Assembly (NCBI RefSeq): GCF_001428525.1
Contig: NZ_LMHW01000016.1
Location: forward strand, 62,001 to 126,000
Length of the DNA stretch: 64,000 nt
Direction of reading: 5' to 3'
Origin: Flavobacterium sp. Root186
Lineage (GTDB): Bacteria; Bacteroidota; Bacteroidia; Flavobacteriales; Flavobacteriaceae
Positions 50,268 through 59,922 of this stretch are shown here, in pieces. Position numbers and translations under genes: made by a program. The notes beneath the pieces are model-generated. The model made no database searches. It was not told the DNA's origin and saw only the letters and a program-made list of their open reading frames with translations. Each line of letters starts with the position of its first letter. Within the stretch, counting starts at the first letter, position 1.

Positions 50268-52763
50268 ATGAGGCTATTTTGTTTTTTGACTTTATTTTTT
50301 ACGCTTAGTATTCAGGCGCAATTTCAAATAAGCGGAATTGTAACGGATTCAAACAACAAGCCGCTTCCTTTTGCTACCATTACAACTTCAGACAATAGCA
50401 ACACAATAACGGATGTTGACGGGAAATTTATTTTTAAAACTTTTACAAAATCGGGAAATTTTATTGTTTCCTATATTGGTTTCCAAACTAAAACTATTGC
50501 TATACTAGAAAACAAAAAGTTTTACTCTGTTTCCTTATCTCAAAAAACAGATGATTTAAAAGAAGTTGTTGTTTCTAATGAAAATCCGGCTTTAACGATT
50601 ATCAAAAAAGTTATTGCTAATAAAAACAATAATAATCCGCAGAAAAAATTAAGCAGTTTTGAATATAAAACCTATAATAAACTTATTGTTACCGCCAATC
50701 CTGATTCAATTGACGGAAGAATAGATTCATCTGCCGTTTACAAGGATTTTAATAAAAAGAAAATCAACATCGATTCATCTGATTATAAATTCAAAGAAAT
50801 TATAACCAAACAGCACTTGTTTCAAACCGAAAAAGTTTCGCAATATCAGTTTGGCAACAACAAGCTTAAAGAAACTGTTCTGGGCACAAAAATAGCCGGT
50901 TTTAAAAATCCTATTTACGAGGTTATCGCTTTCAATTTACAGTCGATATCTATTTATGATAATAAATATGAGCTTTTTGAAACTAAATACGAGAACCCTA
51001 TTTCGAATACAGCTCCGGCAACATACAATTATAAATTACTGGATACTGTAAACATAAAAGGCCGCGAAACTTTTATGATTTATTTTAAAAACAAGCACAA
51101 AAGAAAAACATCTGGTTTAGAAGGGGTTTTGTATATCGATTCGCAAAATTTCGCTATTGCAAAAGCCGTAATGCGGATAAAAGGCGTTTTGGACATCAGT
51201 GGAATTCATGAATTTGATTATGTACCGAATGAAAAGGTCTGGTTTCAAAGTAATACCACTTTTAAAATTGTAAAAGGTAAAAATGACGATGACATTAAAA
51301 TCTTAGGAGGAACGATTCAGTTTGACGGAGATGTTGAAGATAATTTTGAACCGAGAAAAAAAGCAGCTTCAGATTTCACGTATTTACTTTCTGAAAGTAA
51401 TAATTTCGACATTTATTATAATACCGAAACCCCGATAAAAAATCCATCTCTTTATATTGAAATTAAAGACGATGCAAGCAAAAAACCGGAAGAATTCTGG
51501 AATCAGTACCGCAAAGAAGCTTTAGACCAAAAAAGTCAGAAAACGTATCAATTACTGGACAGCTTATCCATCAATAAAAGAATTGAAAAACGTTTAGGAT
51601 TGGGCCGAAAAATCATTAATGGTTACATTCCAATTGGTCCTGTAGATTTAGATTTAAAGAAAATCATTAGTTACAATAATTACGAAGGTTTTCGTTTAGG
51701 CCTTGGGGGTATAACAAATGATAAATTTTCTAAAGATTTTAGAATTGAAGGATATACAGCGTACGGTACAAAAGATGGTGTTCTTAAATACAATTTAGGC
51801 GCTGGTGTATTGTTAGATCAAAATACAAACACCTGGTTAAACGGATCTTATACAGATGATGTTCGGGAAATTGCGAGTACCGTTTTTGCTGTTGATAAAC
51901 GTGTTTTTAAAATCTATGATCCGAGGCCAATCAACATTAGTACTTTCTACAAATACACTAGCTGGAAAGCAAATGTTCAAACGAAAATTATTCCCAAAAC
52001 AGAAGCTGTTGTTGAACTAGCCAGAACGTATGTTGAACCTAAGTTCGATTATCTTTTTAATTACAACGGTCAGTTGTATTCAAGTTTTATTATGACAACT
52101 GCAATGGTTTCTATTGTTTGGGCGCCTTTTAGTGATTTCATGCAGACTCCAACGGGAAGAACTGAGTCTGATAAAAGATTTCCTAGATTTACCTTTCAGT
52201 ACACACAATCGTTACCAAATGTTTTAGATAATGATTTTAGTTTCGGAAAAATAGATTTTAAAACGGAGTACGAAAAGAAATACCTAAACGGTCAGAAAAC
52301 AAGTCTGCTTTTGCAGGGAGGTTATGCAATAGGTGATGTTCCGCTTACACATTTGTATAACACTATGCCGAATAACCTTACCAAAGAAACTATTATCCAG
52401 CGTATTACTTTTGCCGGAAGAAACAGTTTTGAAACCATGTTTTTTAATGAATTTTTCTCAAGCCAATATATATTTTTCCAGATTAAGCATGGTTTTGAAA
52501 GAATTAAAATCATGAAAAAAGTACGTCCTTCATTGGTTTTGGTTACAAGAATGGCGTGGGGAAATATGGAAAAACCTGAGCAGCACGTTGGTCCGGCTTA
52601 TAAAACGCTGGACAAAGGCTTCTTCGAATCGGGAATCGAATTAAATAAAATCTACAAAGGCTTTGGTCTTGGCGGATTCTATCGTTACGGCCCAAATCAA
52701 TTATCTGAATTTGACGATAATATTGCAGTTAAGATTTCTTATGTTTTAGATTTAGGGCTTTAG
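50268..52763 (+). CDS. DUF5686 outer-membrane protein with carboxypeptidase-like domain
   Basis: The protein has 831 residues: signal peptide about 1-17 (LSIQAQ), a carboxypeptidase-regulatory-like domain (about 19-95: FQISGIVTDSNNKPLPFATI, NTITDVDGKFIF, VSYIGFQTK), then the DUF5686 region with LKEVVVSNENPALTIIKKVI, FEYKTYNKLIVTANPDS, GLEGVLYIDSQNFAIAKAVM and a C-terminal barrel-like half ending NIAVKISYVLDLGL. Although the start resembles TonB-receptor N-termini, no plug is present. The family is common in Bacteroidota and its function is unknown. Monocistronic; the region after it is repeat-filled. Confidence 0.85.
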   Translation: MRLFCFLTLFFTLSIQAQFQISGIVTDSNNKPLPFATITTSDNSNTITDVDGKFIFKTFTKSGNFIVSYIGFQTKTIAILENKKFYSVSLSQKTDDLKEVVVSNENPALTIIKKVIANKNNNNPQKKLSSFEYKTYNKLIVTANPDSIDGRIDSSAVYKDFNKKKINIDSSDYKFKEIITKQHLFQTEKVSQYQFGNNKLKETVLGTKIAGFKNPIYEVIAFNLQSISIYDNKYELFETKYENPISNTAPATYNYKLLDTVNIKGRETFMIYFKNKHKRKTSGLEGVLYIDSQNFAIAKAVMRIKGVLDISGIHEFDYVPNEKVWFQSNTTFKIVKGKNDDDIKILGGTIQFDGDVEDNFEPRKKAASDFTYLLSESNNFDIYYNTETPIKNPSLYIEIKDDASKKPEEFWNQYRKEALDQKSQKTYQLLDSLSINKRIEKRLGLGRKIINGYIPIGPVDLDLKKIISYNNYEGFRLGLGGITNDKFSKDFRIEGYTAYGTKDGVLKYNLGAGVLLDQNTNTWLNGSYTDDVREIASTVFAVDKRVFKIYDPRPINISTFYKYTSWKANVQTKIIPKTEAVVELARTYVEPKFDYLFNYNGQLYSSFIMTTAMVSIVWAPFSDFMQTPTGRTESDKRFPRFTFQYTQSLPNVLDNDFSFGKIDFKTEYEKKYLNGQKTSLLLQGGYAIGDVPLTHLYNTMPNNLTKETIIQRITFAGRNSFETMFFNEFFSSQYIFFQIKHGFERIKIMKKVRPSLVLVTRMAWGNMEKPEQHVGPAYKTLDKGFFESGIELNKIYKGFGLGGFYRYGPNQLSEFDDNIAVKISYVLDLGL

Positions 52764-52774
52764 GTTTTAAATTT

Positions 52775-52994
52775 AACCGCAAAGTCCGCAAAGTTTTTTC
52801 GCGAAAGTCGCTAAAGTTTATTTTAAACGAAATAAATTTTGATGAGAGCGCAAAGAACTTCTCGGCATTTTTCTCTTCAGCCAAGTCGAAGGATCATCAC
52901 TCCAAGAGGTAAATCTCAAATTCAAATTATAGACAAAAATGCGAAACGACAAAAAAATCCCAAACCCCAATCATAAAATTGGAATTTGGAATTT
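52775..52994. repeat. Repeat-filled gap (CGCAAAG, AGTCGAAGGAT and ATTTGGAATT phrases)
   Basis: CCGCAAAGTCCGCAAAGTTT (52780-52800), a GCCAAGTCGAAGGATCATCA phrase (about 52880-52900) and the hairpin AAATCCCAAACCCCAAT/ATTGGAATTTGGAATTT (52955-52994), which may terminate the antiporter gene on the - strand. No gene is seen in 52764-53017. Confidence 0.55.
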
Positions 52995-53017
52995 TAATAT
53001 TGAAACTTTAAAACTAT

Positions 53018-55288
53018 TTAAGGCTTCAAAATCAACACTGAAGGCGTATTATTGAGCCATGTACTTTGAGATTCAATTAATTTTTTCCAACTGTCTAAAC
53101 TTATAATCATTAAGTCCTGACCATCCAGAAAATCTTTTTTAATTGTCCTGTCATGCATAATCATAATATGATTTGGTGCAATTTGTTCAATCGAACGAAT
53201 AGTTTCCTGAATATCTCTTGTATTTTTCACTTCACCGCTCGCATCCAGAACTGTAATCTGAGAACCGTTATTATTGATTAATTTTTTAGCAAAATCAATT
53301 AAAAAAGCATCTTCACGGCTAAAAATCGGCATGAATACCTGATTTACTTCATCAAGATCTTTATCGATAAAAATACCAACCGGCATTTTGGTTTTTGCAA
53401 TAATATGACGTGTTCTTTCATCAAAAGGATTATTTTCAAACAAACCTTCTTTCCCTGTAAACTTATCAATTAAACGATCCGGATTTACAATTCGGGTTGT
53501 AAAACCAAGGATTTTTCCAAGTAAGGTTCCGTCAAAAATAGACTGTCCTAAACCAACCAGTAATAAGTCGTATTCACCTTGGTTTGCCGCGTCAATAATA
53601 TCGGTATCAATATCATTAGAAACTTTAAACAAGCTTACCATATTTTGATTCAGTTTATGAGATTCATCAATAACCGGAACTAACATTTTACGTTCGTGTT
53701 CTTTTACATCAAACGAATGTATCTCTGTACTTAAAGACAAATGCATCGCCGTTACGATCGAGTTATCCTGCTGCTTTTTAACTAAACTATTGGCAATTTG
53801 TAAAAGCTTTTTTCCTCTTTCGGGAGTTCCAAATGAAAGCAGTATTTTGTATTTACTTTTATTTCCAATTTCCTGCGGAATAGCCGTAATTTTATCTTTA
53901 AAAACAAATCCGATAAAATCTAAAGCCGGACCTGTCATAAAAGTGGTTACCAAAGCCATAATGACCATCATGGTAAAAATCTCTGTAGATAAAACACCAA
54001 GGTCATATCCAATATTTAAAACAACCAGTTCCATTAAACCCCTTGTGTTCATCAAGGCTCCAATGGCCAGGCTATCCTTCCAGTTTTGACCCACAAATTT
54101 TGCAGCCAATGCGCTGCCAAAGAATTTTCCGGCCACGGCAACCGCTATAATTAATCCGGTAATTTTCCATAATTCCGGATCATTAAGCAAACCTATTTGT
54201 GTACGTAAACCTGTAAACACGAAGAATAATGGCAGCAATACAATTATCGCAACATCTTCAACTTTCTCAATAAATATATTTCTAAATTTATTGTTTTCCG
54301 GCATGATTGCTCCCGCTAAGAAAGCTCCGAATAAAGCATGAATTCCAATTAATTCAGCAGCATATGCAGAAATTAAAAGTGTGATGAAAAAAATCGCAAC
54401 AACTGGTTTGTTTAAACTTTCTCTTGTTGAATTTAAATCTCCAACACGTTTTAGGAACGGGCGAACGATTTTCAACATTATAATTACATACAAAATTGCT
54501 AAACCAATCACATACAATGCGCTGGTGAAAGAACCTGCTTTTACAATAGCAATTACAACGGCCAGGATACACCAGGCCGTAATGTCGTCTGCAGCTGCAC
54601 ACGTTATGGCAATGGTTCCGAGTTTGGTTTTCTGCATACCTCTTTCCTGCACAATTCTGGCAAGAACCGGAAATGCAGTAATACTCATCGCGATTCCCAT
54701 AAACAATCCGAAGGAAGCAAACTCCACACCAACCGGCGCAAAAGTATGATATATATAATACGCTAAACTTAATCCTAAAGCAAACGGGATTACAATACTG
54801 GCGTGACTAATAACAACGGCATCATGCGCTTTATTTTTCAGCACTTTCAAATCCAATTCCATTCCGATAACGAACATGAAAAGAATTAAACCAATCTGAC
54901 TTAAAAACTGCAGGTTTCCTAAAGATTCTTTTGGAAATAAAGCAGCAGAAAATTCAGGGAAATACATCCCGACCAAAGAGGGTCCTAAAACAATTCCGGC
55001 GATCATTTCACCAATTACAGATGGCTGCCCAATTTTTCTAAAAAACCATCCAAATAAACGTGCTACTAAAATAATAGTCACAATCTGCGCTAATAAAATA
55101 GCTAATGGATGCTGTAAATTTTCGACCATTGAATGCAGAAAATCATTCCAATGGTTACTTTCTATTTTTTTCTTAATGATATTACGGCCTACTTCTAATG
55201 CAGCGCCTTTTGAAATTACCCAATATATCAGAGCGGTAAAACCTCCAATAATGGTTACATAGAATAAGGAGTTCTTAATGTTATTCAT
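53018..55288 (-). CDS. Cation:proton antiporter (CPA2/Kef-like) with cytosolic USP-like region
   Basis: The protein has 756 residues. One N-terminal membrane segment (about 8-26) precedes a 12-13-segment antiporter domain (about 55-455): FFRKIGQPSVIGEMIAGIVL, GPSLVGMYFP, MFVIGMELDLKVLKN, CAAADDITAWCILAVVIAIV (the paired acidic site) and FGAFLAGAIMPEN. The C-terminal about 280 residues are cytosolic with two universal-stress-like halves (YKILLSFGTPERGKKLLQIA; DLLLVGLGQSIFDGTLLGKI). It exchanges Na+ or K+ for protons at the inner membrane. No Kef ancillary gene is nearby. Monocistronic. Confidence 0.9.
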   Translation of the reverse strand: MNNIKNSLFYVTIIGGFTALIYWVISKGAALEVGRNIIKKKIESNHWNDFLHSMVENLQHPLAILLAQIVTIILVARLFGWFFRKIGQPSVIGEMIAGIVLGPSLVGMYFPEFSAALFPKESLGNLQFLSQIGLILFMFVIGMELDLKVLKNKAHDAVVISHASIVIPFALGLSLAYYIYHTFAPVGVEFASFGLFMGIAMSITAFPVLARIVQERGMQKTKLGTIAITCAAADDITAWCILAVVIAIVKAGSFTSALYVIGLAILYVIIMLKIVRPFLKRVGDLNSTRESLNKPVVAIFFITLLISAYAAELIGIHALFGAFLAGAIMPENNKFRNIFIEKVEDVAIIVLLPLFFVFTGLRTQIGLLNDPELWKITGLIIAVAVAGKFFGSALAAKFVGQNWKDSLAIGALMNTRGLMELVVLNIGYDLGVLSTEIFTMMVIMALVTTFMTGPALDFIGFVFKDKITAIPQEIGNKSKYKILLSFGTPERGKKLLQIANSLVKKQQDNSIVTAMHLSLSTEIHSFDVKEHERKMLVPVIDESHKLNQNMVSLFKVSNDIDTDIIDAANQGEYDLLLVGLGQSIFDGTLLGKILGFTTRIVNPDRLIDKFTGKEGLFENNPFDERTRHIIAKTKMPVGIFIDKDLDEVNQVFMPIFSREDAFLIDFAKKLINNNGSQITVLDASGEVKNTRDIQETIRSIEQIAPNHIMIMHDRTIKKDFLDGQDLMIISLDSWKKLIESQSTWLNNTPSVLILKP

Positions 55289-55424
55289 AACTCGTTCTTT
55301 TAATTATTGCCGCAAATATCAGAAGTGAGGTTCAAGTGGAAAAGTAAATTTACAGCTAATTTTCAATGTATGTAACAAGACTGAAAAAGTTTGTAATAAG
55401 TTAATAACACACATCAAAAGCTAC

Positions 55425-55490
55425 TGTCATCCTGAACCAAATCGAAGGTTTTTTTTCCTAAAAATGGCTTCGACTTCGCTCAGGATAACA
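55425..55490. repeat. Dispersed palindrome TCATCCTGA..TCAGGATAA
   Basis: TGTCATCCTGAACCAAATCG (55425-55444) pairs imperfectly with CGACTTCGCTCAGGATAACA (55471-55490). It is the palindromic form of the repeat at 5613-5637 and the only recognisable content of the 55289-55513 gap. Confidence 0.65.
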
Positions 55491-55513
55491 TAATATTAAG
55501 CTATGAAATAATC

Positions 55514-56233
55514 TTATAATTTTACTTTTTTCAAAAAATCAGAACGGTAAGTTTCACTTAAAAGTAAGGTTGTATTTTTATTGTTTTCTTCAATATGATG
55601 AAGTATAATTTCGTTGTGATTGAAGAATTTTATCGCTTTTACGGCAATGATTTCTTTTTTGTTAATTCGGCAGAAATTCGCTTCGGGCAATTCTTTTAAA
55701 AGCGTATCGAATTTTACATTTTTCAGGTTCAAAAAACTTCCATCGACAAGTAAAACCGTTTTGTCACGGCTGTCACTTACAGCCGTTTTGATGTATTGAA
55801 TCTGATTAAAATAAAGCAGCGTTTTTCCTTTATCGGTATTTAACTGAATGTATTTTTTAGCTGCATCAGGTTTTTCAAAACGTTCTAAAGCTTTTGAGAC
55901 CGCTTTTTGCAAACGCTCCAGTTTTACAGGTTTTGTTATATAATCTACCGCATCGATATTAAAAGCATCGGCGGCATATTCTTTATAAGCCGTACAAAAA
56001 ATTACTAATTTACCTATAAGCATTTCGGCCAGATGAAGTCCGTCCATTCCCGGCATTTCGATATCTGAAATTAATAAATCAAATTCGAGACCAGGAATAT
56101 CAGATAAAAGTTTCTGCGGATTATTAAACGTTTTTACGATTTCCAGTTCAGGAATTTGTTCGCAAAGCATTTTTAAGTACGTTAATCCTGGAAGCTCATC
56201 GTCCAGAAGCAAGCATTTCAGTTTTGTATTCAA
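55514..56233 (-). CDS. LytTR-type response regulator
   Basis: The protein has 239 residues. The receiver (about 5-120) has CLLLDDELPGLTYL, phosphoacceptor Asp57 in LLISDIEMPGMDGLHLAEML and Lys in DYITKPVKLERL. The C-terminal LytTR DNA-binding domain (about 138-236) has QYIKTAVSDSRDKTVLLVDG, LPEANFCRINKKEIIAVKAI and LLLSETYRSDFLKKVKL. The start overlaps the 3' end of the upstream kinase gene by 38 nt, and no later Met precedes the receiver, so translational coupling is expected. Targets are unknown. Confidence 0.92.
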   Translation of the reverse strand: MNTKLKCLLLDDELPGLTYLKMLCEQIPELEIVKTFNNPQKLLSDIPGLEFDLLISDIEMPGMDGLHLAEMLIGKLVIFCTAYKEYAADAFNIDAVDYITKPVKLERLQKAVSKALERFEKPDAAKKYIQLNTDKGKTLLYFNQIQYIKTAVSDSRDKTVLLVDGSFLNLKNVKFDTLLKELPEANFCRINKKEIIAVKAIKFFNHNEIILHHIEENNKNTTLLLSETYRSDFLKKVKL

Positions 56234-56957
56234 GTAAATCTATTTTTAAATGAGCAATATAAACATCATTTTCTACAAACTTATCGAGTTTAAAATTATT
56301 CTTGTAAATAATGCGCAGACGATGTTCTAAAGTCGCGTGACCAAAACCGCTTCGCTCCTTTTTCAATACTTTTTTATCTGAAATTTTATTCGAAACGGTC
56401 ATAGAAAAAGCATTATCCCTAAATTCAAAAACTACCGAAATAAAAGCATCGGCACTTTGAAGATCGGCATGTTTAAATGCATTTTCGATTAAATCAATCG
56501 AAATCAAAGGCGCCAGCAAAGGCTGATCGTACAATTTATCGTCTTCGTTGATATTGGTTTTGATTTTCAATTCAAAAAGCGGACTAATTTTAATTTTATT
56601 TATTTCGATTAAATTCAGTGCAAAGTTTATTTCTTCTTTTGCGGTTACGAATTTCTTTTTGCTTTCGTATAAAATATAATCCAGAACATTGGCCAGTTTA
56701 TCCAGAGCAAAATAAGTTTGATAAGCGTGCGACTGAATAGAATTCAAAATATTCTTAAACAAATGCGGATTTAGTTTTGACTCTAAATTTTCTAACTGCA
56801 GGTCATTTACTTTTACTTCAAGTGCATAAAAACTTTTCTCAGCATCATCTTTTGCTTTTTTTGCCTGCATTAATTGGTATATCATAAAACAAATTATGAC
56901 AATCAGCAGTAAAAGAATCGCTAAAAAAATAAAAGTTGTGGTATTGTTTTCCTGCAT
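56196..56957 (-). CDS. LytS-type (His_kinase family) sensor histidine kinase
   Basis: The protein has 253 residues. A single membrane segment (about 9-29) is followed by a coiled-coil (30-60) and the His_kinase box LESKLNPHLFKNILNSIQSH, with His65 as phosphorylated residue. The HATPase part has PLLAPLISIDLIENAFKHAD (N-box) and RSGFGHATLEHRLRIIYKN (G-box). There is no periplasmic sensor, so it must sense in or at the membrane or through a partner. It signals to the LytTR regulator encoded immediately downstream with a 38-nt overlap. Such pairs in Bacteroidota are numerous and mostly of unknown target. Confidence 0.92.
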   Translation of the reverse strand: MQENNTTTFIFLAILLLLIVIICFMIYQLMQAKKAKDDAEKSFYALEVKVNDLQLENLESKLNPHLFKNILNSIQSHAYQTYFALDKLANVLDYILYESKKKFVTAKEEINFALNLIEINKIKISPLFELKIKTNINEDDKLYDQPLLAPLISIDLIENAFKHADLQSADAFISVVFEFRDNAFSMTVSNKISDKKVLKKERSGFGHATLEHRLRIIYKNNFKLDKFVENDVYIAHLKIDLLEYKTEMLASGR

Positions 56958-57014
56958 TTAAGCTTGTTTTAAAATGTTTTGTAAAAGTAAGCTAAATATT
57001 TTTTGCCCACTGAT

Positions 57015-57344
57015 TTAGTGACTTGAAACGAATTTCAACCCAATAATTGAAGCAATTAATGTTGTAAGGAAAAATATTCTCCAGAAAGCCGCCGGTTCTT
57101 TAAAAATAAAAATTCCAACTAAAACAGTTCCAACTGCACCAATTCCTGTCCAAACAGCATAAGCGGTTCCAATTGGTAAAGTTTGTGTTGCTTTATATAA
57201 TAAAATCATACTGATTGAAAGACATACAAAAAAACCAACCATCCAATACGTTGATGTGATTCCTGTTGTTTCTTTTGCTTTTCCTAGACATGATGCAAAT
57301 CCAACTTCAAAAAGTCCGGCAATAATCAATAAAATCCAATTCAT
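57015..57344 (-). CDS. SMR family small multidrug/guanidinium-type exporter
   Basis: The protein has 109 residues with four membrane segments. The invariant membrane-embedded Glu of the SMR family is in AGLFEVGFASCLGKA (Glu13). LPIGTAYAVWTGIGAVGTVL is the segment 3 signature shared by EmrE and SugE/Gdx; the lysine-containing LGKA after segment 1 is closer to the SugE side. It exports quaternary ammonium or guanidinium-like cations by proton exchange. No guanidine riboswitch fold is seen in the short 5' region, so a Gdx role is not supported by regulation. Single gene, 57 nt ahead of the LytS-type gene. Confidence 0.9.
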   Translation of the reverse strand: MNWILLIIAGLFEVGFASCLGKAKETTGITSTYWMVGFFVCLSISMILLYKATQTLPIGTAYAVWTGIGAVGTVLVGIFIFKEPAAFWRIFFLTTLIASIIGLKFVSSH

Positions 57345-57497
57345 TTTCTTTTCCTATTTAAATTAATTGCAAATATGAGAAAAGCTAACGACTAAACAGT
57401 AAAAAGAAGGAAATTTATCACAAAAAAATCACCTGCTGATTTGTGTTAACATTAAGTAAAATACAATCGATTGTTTATGATTTTGAGCAGTTTTCAC

Positions 57498-57505
57498 TAC
57501 ATTTG
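57498..57505 (+). promoter_or_regulatory. -7 element of the RND/MMPL exporter gene
   Basis: A perfect TACATTTG, 20 nt before the ATG. TTG at 57471-57473 is 24 nt upstream, just beyond the consensus range. Confidence 0.5.
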
Positions 57506-57525
57506 CAACCATTTTTAAAGATTTT

Positions 57526-59889
57526 ATGAAAAACGCTATTAAAGTTGGGTTCTGGGAGAAATTAGCCCGAATCATACTTAAAAACAGAATTACGATTTTG
57601 GTTGTTGTTGCGGCCTTAACAATTTTCCTTGGTTACCAATGGAAAAACCTTGCCATGACATATTCTGAAGCTAATTTACTTCCTAAAGATCATATAGCAA
57701 ACAAGGAATACCAAAAATTCTTAGATAAATTTGGTGAGGAAGGAAATCTTGTCGTGATTGGTTTTAAAGATCCAAAGTTTTTTACTCCAAAAAACTATGC
57801 AGCGTGGAATGAATTAATGACGGGTTTAAAAAAATCTAAAGAAGTTGATTTGGTTGTTTCTTTAAATGATTTGAAAAAATTAGAAAAAGATACCGTAAAC
57901 GAAAAATTTGTTCTTTCGCCTTTTATCGATCAAAGCAAAGCTGTTGATCCTGAATACCTAAAAAAGATTCAATACGATTTATTTCACAATCTTCCTTTTT
58001 ACGAAGGTTTATTGTTTAACAAACAAAGCGGCAGTATTCGATCTGCGATATATATTAACAAAGCACTTGTAAATACGGCCGAAAGGAAAACTTTTATACT
58101 TGAAAATTTAGTTCCGAAAATCGATAAATTCGAAAAAACAACTGGCATTGACCTGCGCGTTTCCGGAATGCCGTACATCAGAACTATTAATGCAGACAAT
58201 ATGAAAGGGGAAATTGCACTGTTTATTGGCGCTGCCCTTTTTACTGTATCCTTAATTTTCTTTTTCTTTTTCCGTTCGTTTCGTGCCACATTTATTTCGA
58301 TTTGTATTTTAATTGTCGGTGTAATCTGGTCATTCGGAACTTTAGGATTATTTCATTATAAAATCACGATTTTAACGGCGATTATTCCGCCATTAATTAT
58401 TGTAATAGGGATTACGAACTGTATTTTCCTGATCAATAAATACCAGCAGGAAATTAAACTCCATAATAATCAGGCAAAGGCTTTACAACGTATTATTTCT
58501 AAAATTGGAGTTTCGACTTTAATGACGAATTTAACGACTGCGATTGGTTTTGCAACGTTTATGATTACCCGAAATGATCTTCTTTTTGAATTTGGTCTGG
58601 TAACTTCAATCAACGTAATTTCAGTGTATCTATTGACGCTTTTAATTGTGCCGATTGTATATAGTTTTATGCCGTTGCCAAAAGAAAAACATTTGTATCA
58701 TTTGACTAAAACTTACATTTCGACTTTATTAAATGTTGTTGAAAATTTAGTTAAAACAAAACGCAGGTTCGTTTACATCGTTTACGGTTTGCTTCTAGTT
58801 TTCAGCGTAATTGGAGTTTCGCAAATGAAGGTTTCAGGAAGTTTAATTGGTGAAATGCCAAAAAGTGCTTCTTTTTTTAAAGATATTTTATTTTACGAAA
58901 AAGAATTTAACGGAGTAATGCCGTTAGAAATCATGATTGACACCAAAAAGAAAAAAGGTGTTATGAAGGCTTCGACTATCCGTAAAATGGATGAACTGCA
59001 AAATACAATTGCTGAAATTCCAGAATTGGCAAAACCGGTTTCGATTGTAAATTTGGTTAAATATTCTAAACAGGCTTTCTATAACGGAAACCCGGAATAT
59101 TACCAATTACCAACTTCGCAGGAGCAGACTTTTATTTTGAGTTACGCTAAAAATGCAACCAAAAACAGTAAAGAAAATTTAATGAAAGCTTACGTTGATT
59201 CGACTGGACAATATGCCCGAATCACGACTTTCATGAAAGATATTGGAACGGATGAAATGGCAAAAGTGGAGAAAAAATTAAACTCTAAAATTGCCGAAAT
59301 TTTCCCGAAAGATCGTTATGAAGTTACCGTTACCGGAAAAGCATTAGTTTTCCAAAAAGGAACATCCTACTTGGTTGACAACTTAATCGAATCGCTGATT
59401 TTTGCAATTGCCGTTATTGCGATATTAATGTTGTATTTATTCCGCTCTTTCAAAATGGTAATGGCATCTGTAATTACAAATATTTTACCGCTTTGTATTA
59501 CATCAGGATTAATGGGTTATTTCGGAATTCCGTTAAAACCTTCAACCATTTTAGTATTCAGTATTGCGTTTGGAATCTCGGTTGATAATGCGATTCAGTT
59601 TATGGCAAAATACAAACACGATCTAATCCAGAGCAACGGAAAAGTAAAAAAATCGGTTTTCAGTGCGTTGAGAGAAACAGGAATCAGTACTTTTTATACA
59701 TCAGTAGTTTTGATTTTAGGTTTTGCTACTTTCACATTATCAAGCTTTAGCGGAACGATTGCACTTGGAGGATTAATTTCTTGTACTTTGGCTTTTGCGA
59801 TGTTTGCGAATTTGGTTGTACTGCCTTCGCTGGTTTTAACTTTTGAGAAGAAAAAGACTAAGAAAGAGGAATTGGAGAATTTACAATAA
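57526..59889 (+). CDS. RND/MMPL family exporter
   Basis: The protein has 787 residues in two homologous halves, each with one leading membrane helix, a large periplasmic loop and five more helices. Half 1 has ILVVVAALTIFLGYQWKNLA, FIGAALFTVSLIFFFFFRSF and IIVIGITNCIFLINKYQQEI; half 2 has VIAILMLYLFRSFKMVMASV and FSIAFGISVDNAIQFMAKYK, with the embedded acidic Asp of the RND proton path. It is shorter than the AcrB type and belongs to the MMPL/hopanoid-exporter-like branch, which moves lipids or hydrophobic compounds. No membrane fusion protein or outer-membrane factor gene adjoins. Substrate unknown. Confidence 0.88.
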   Translation: MKNAIKVGFWEKLARIILKNRITILVVVAALTIFLGYQWKNLAMTYSEANLLPKDHIANKEYQKFLDKFGEEGNLVVIGFKDPKFFTPKNYAAWNELMTGLKKSKEVDLVVSLNDLKKLEKDTVNEKFVLSPFIDQSKAVDPEYLKKIQYDLFHNLPFYEGLLFNKQSGSIRSAIYINKALVNTAERKTFILENLVPKIDKFEKTTGIDLRVSGMPYIRTINADNMKGEIALFIGAALFTVSLIFFFFFRSFRATFISICILIVGVIWSFGTLGLFHYKITILTAIIPPLIIVIGITNCIFLINKYQQEIKLHNNQAKALQRIISKIGVSTLMTNLTTAIGFATFMITRNDLLFEFGLVTSINVISVYLLTLLIVPIVYSFMPLPKEKHLYHLTKTYISTLLNVVENLVKTKRRFVYIVYGLLLVFSVIGVSQMKVSGSLIGEMPKSASFFKDILFYEKEFNGVMPLEIMIDTKKKKGVMKASTIRKMDELQNTIAEIPELAKPVSIVNLVKYSKQAFYNGNPEYYQLPTSQEQTFILSYAKNATKNSKENLMKAYVDSTGQYARITTFMKDIGTDEMAKVEKKLNSKIAEIFPKDRYEVTVTGKALVFQKGTSYLVDNLIESLIFAIAVIAILMLYLFRSFKMVMASVITNILPLCITSGLMGYFGIPLKPSTILVFSIAFGISVDNAIQFMAKYKHDLIQSNGKVKKSVFSALRETGISTFYTSVVLILGFATFTLSSFSGTIALGGLISCTLAFAMFANLVVLPSLVLTFEKKKTKKEELENLQ

Positions 59890-59922
59890 TAAAAAGTTAG
59901 CCACGAATTCACGAATTAATAA

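Noticed and set aside
57345..57525. Guanidine riboswitch ahead of the SMR gene
   Set aside because: The 5' region is short and AT-rich and has none of the ykkC-type conserved loops.
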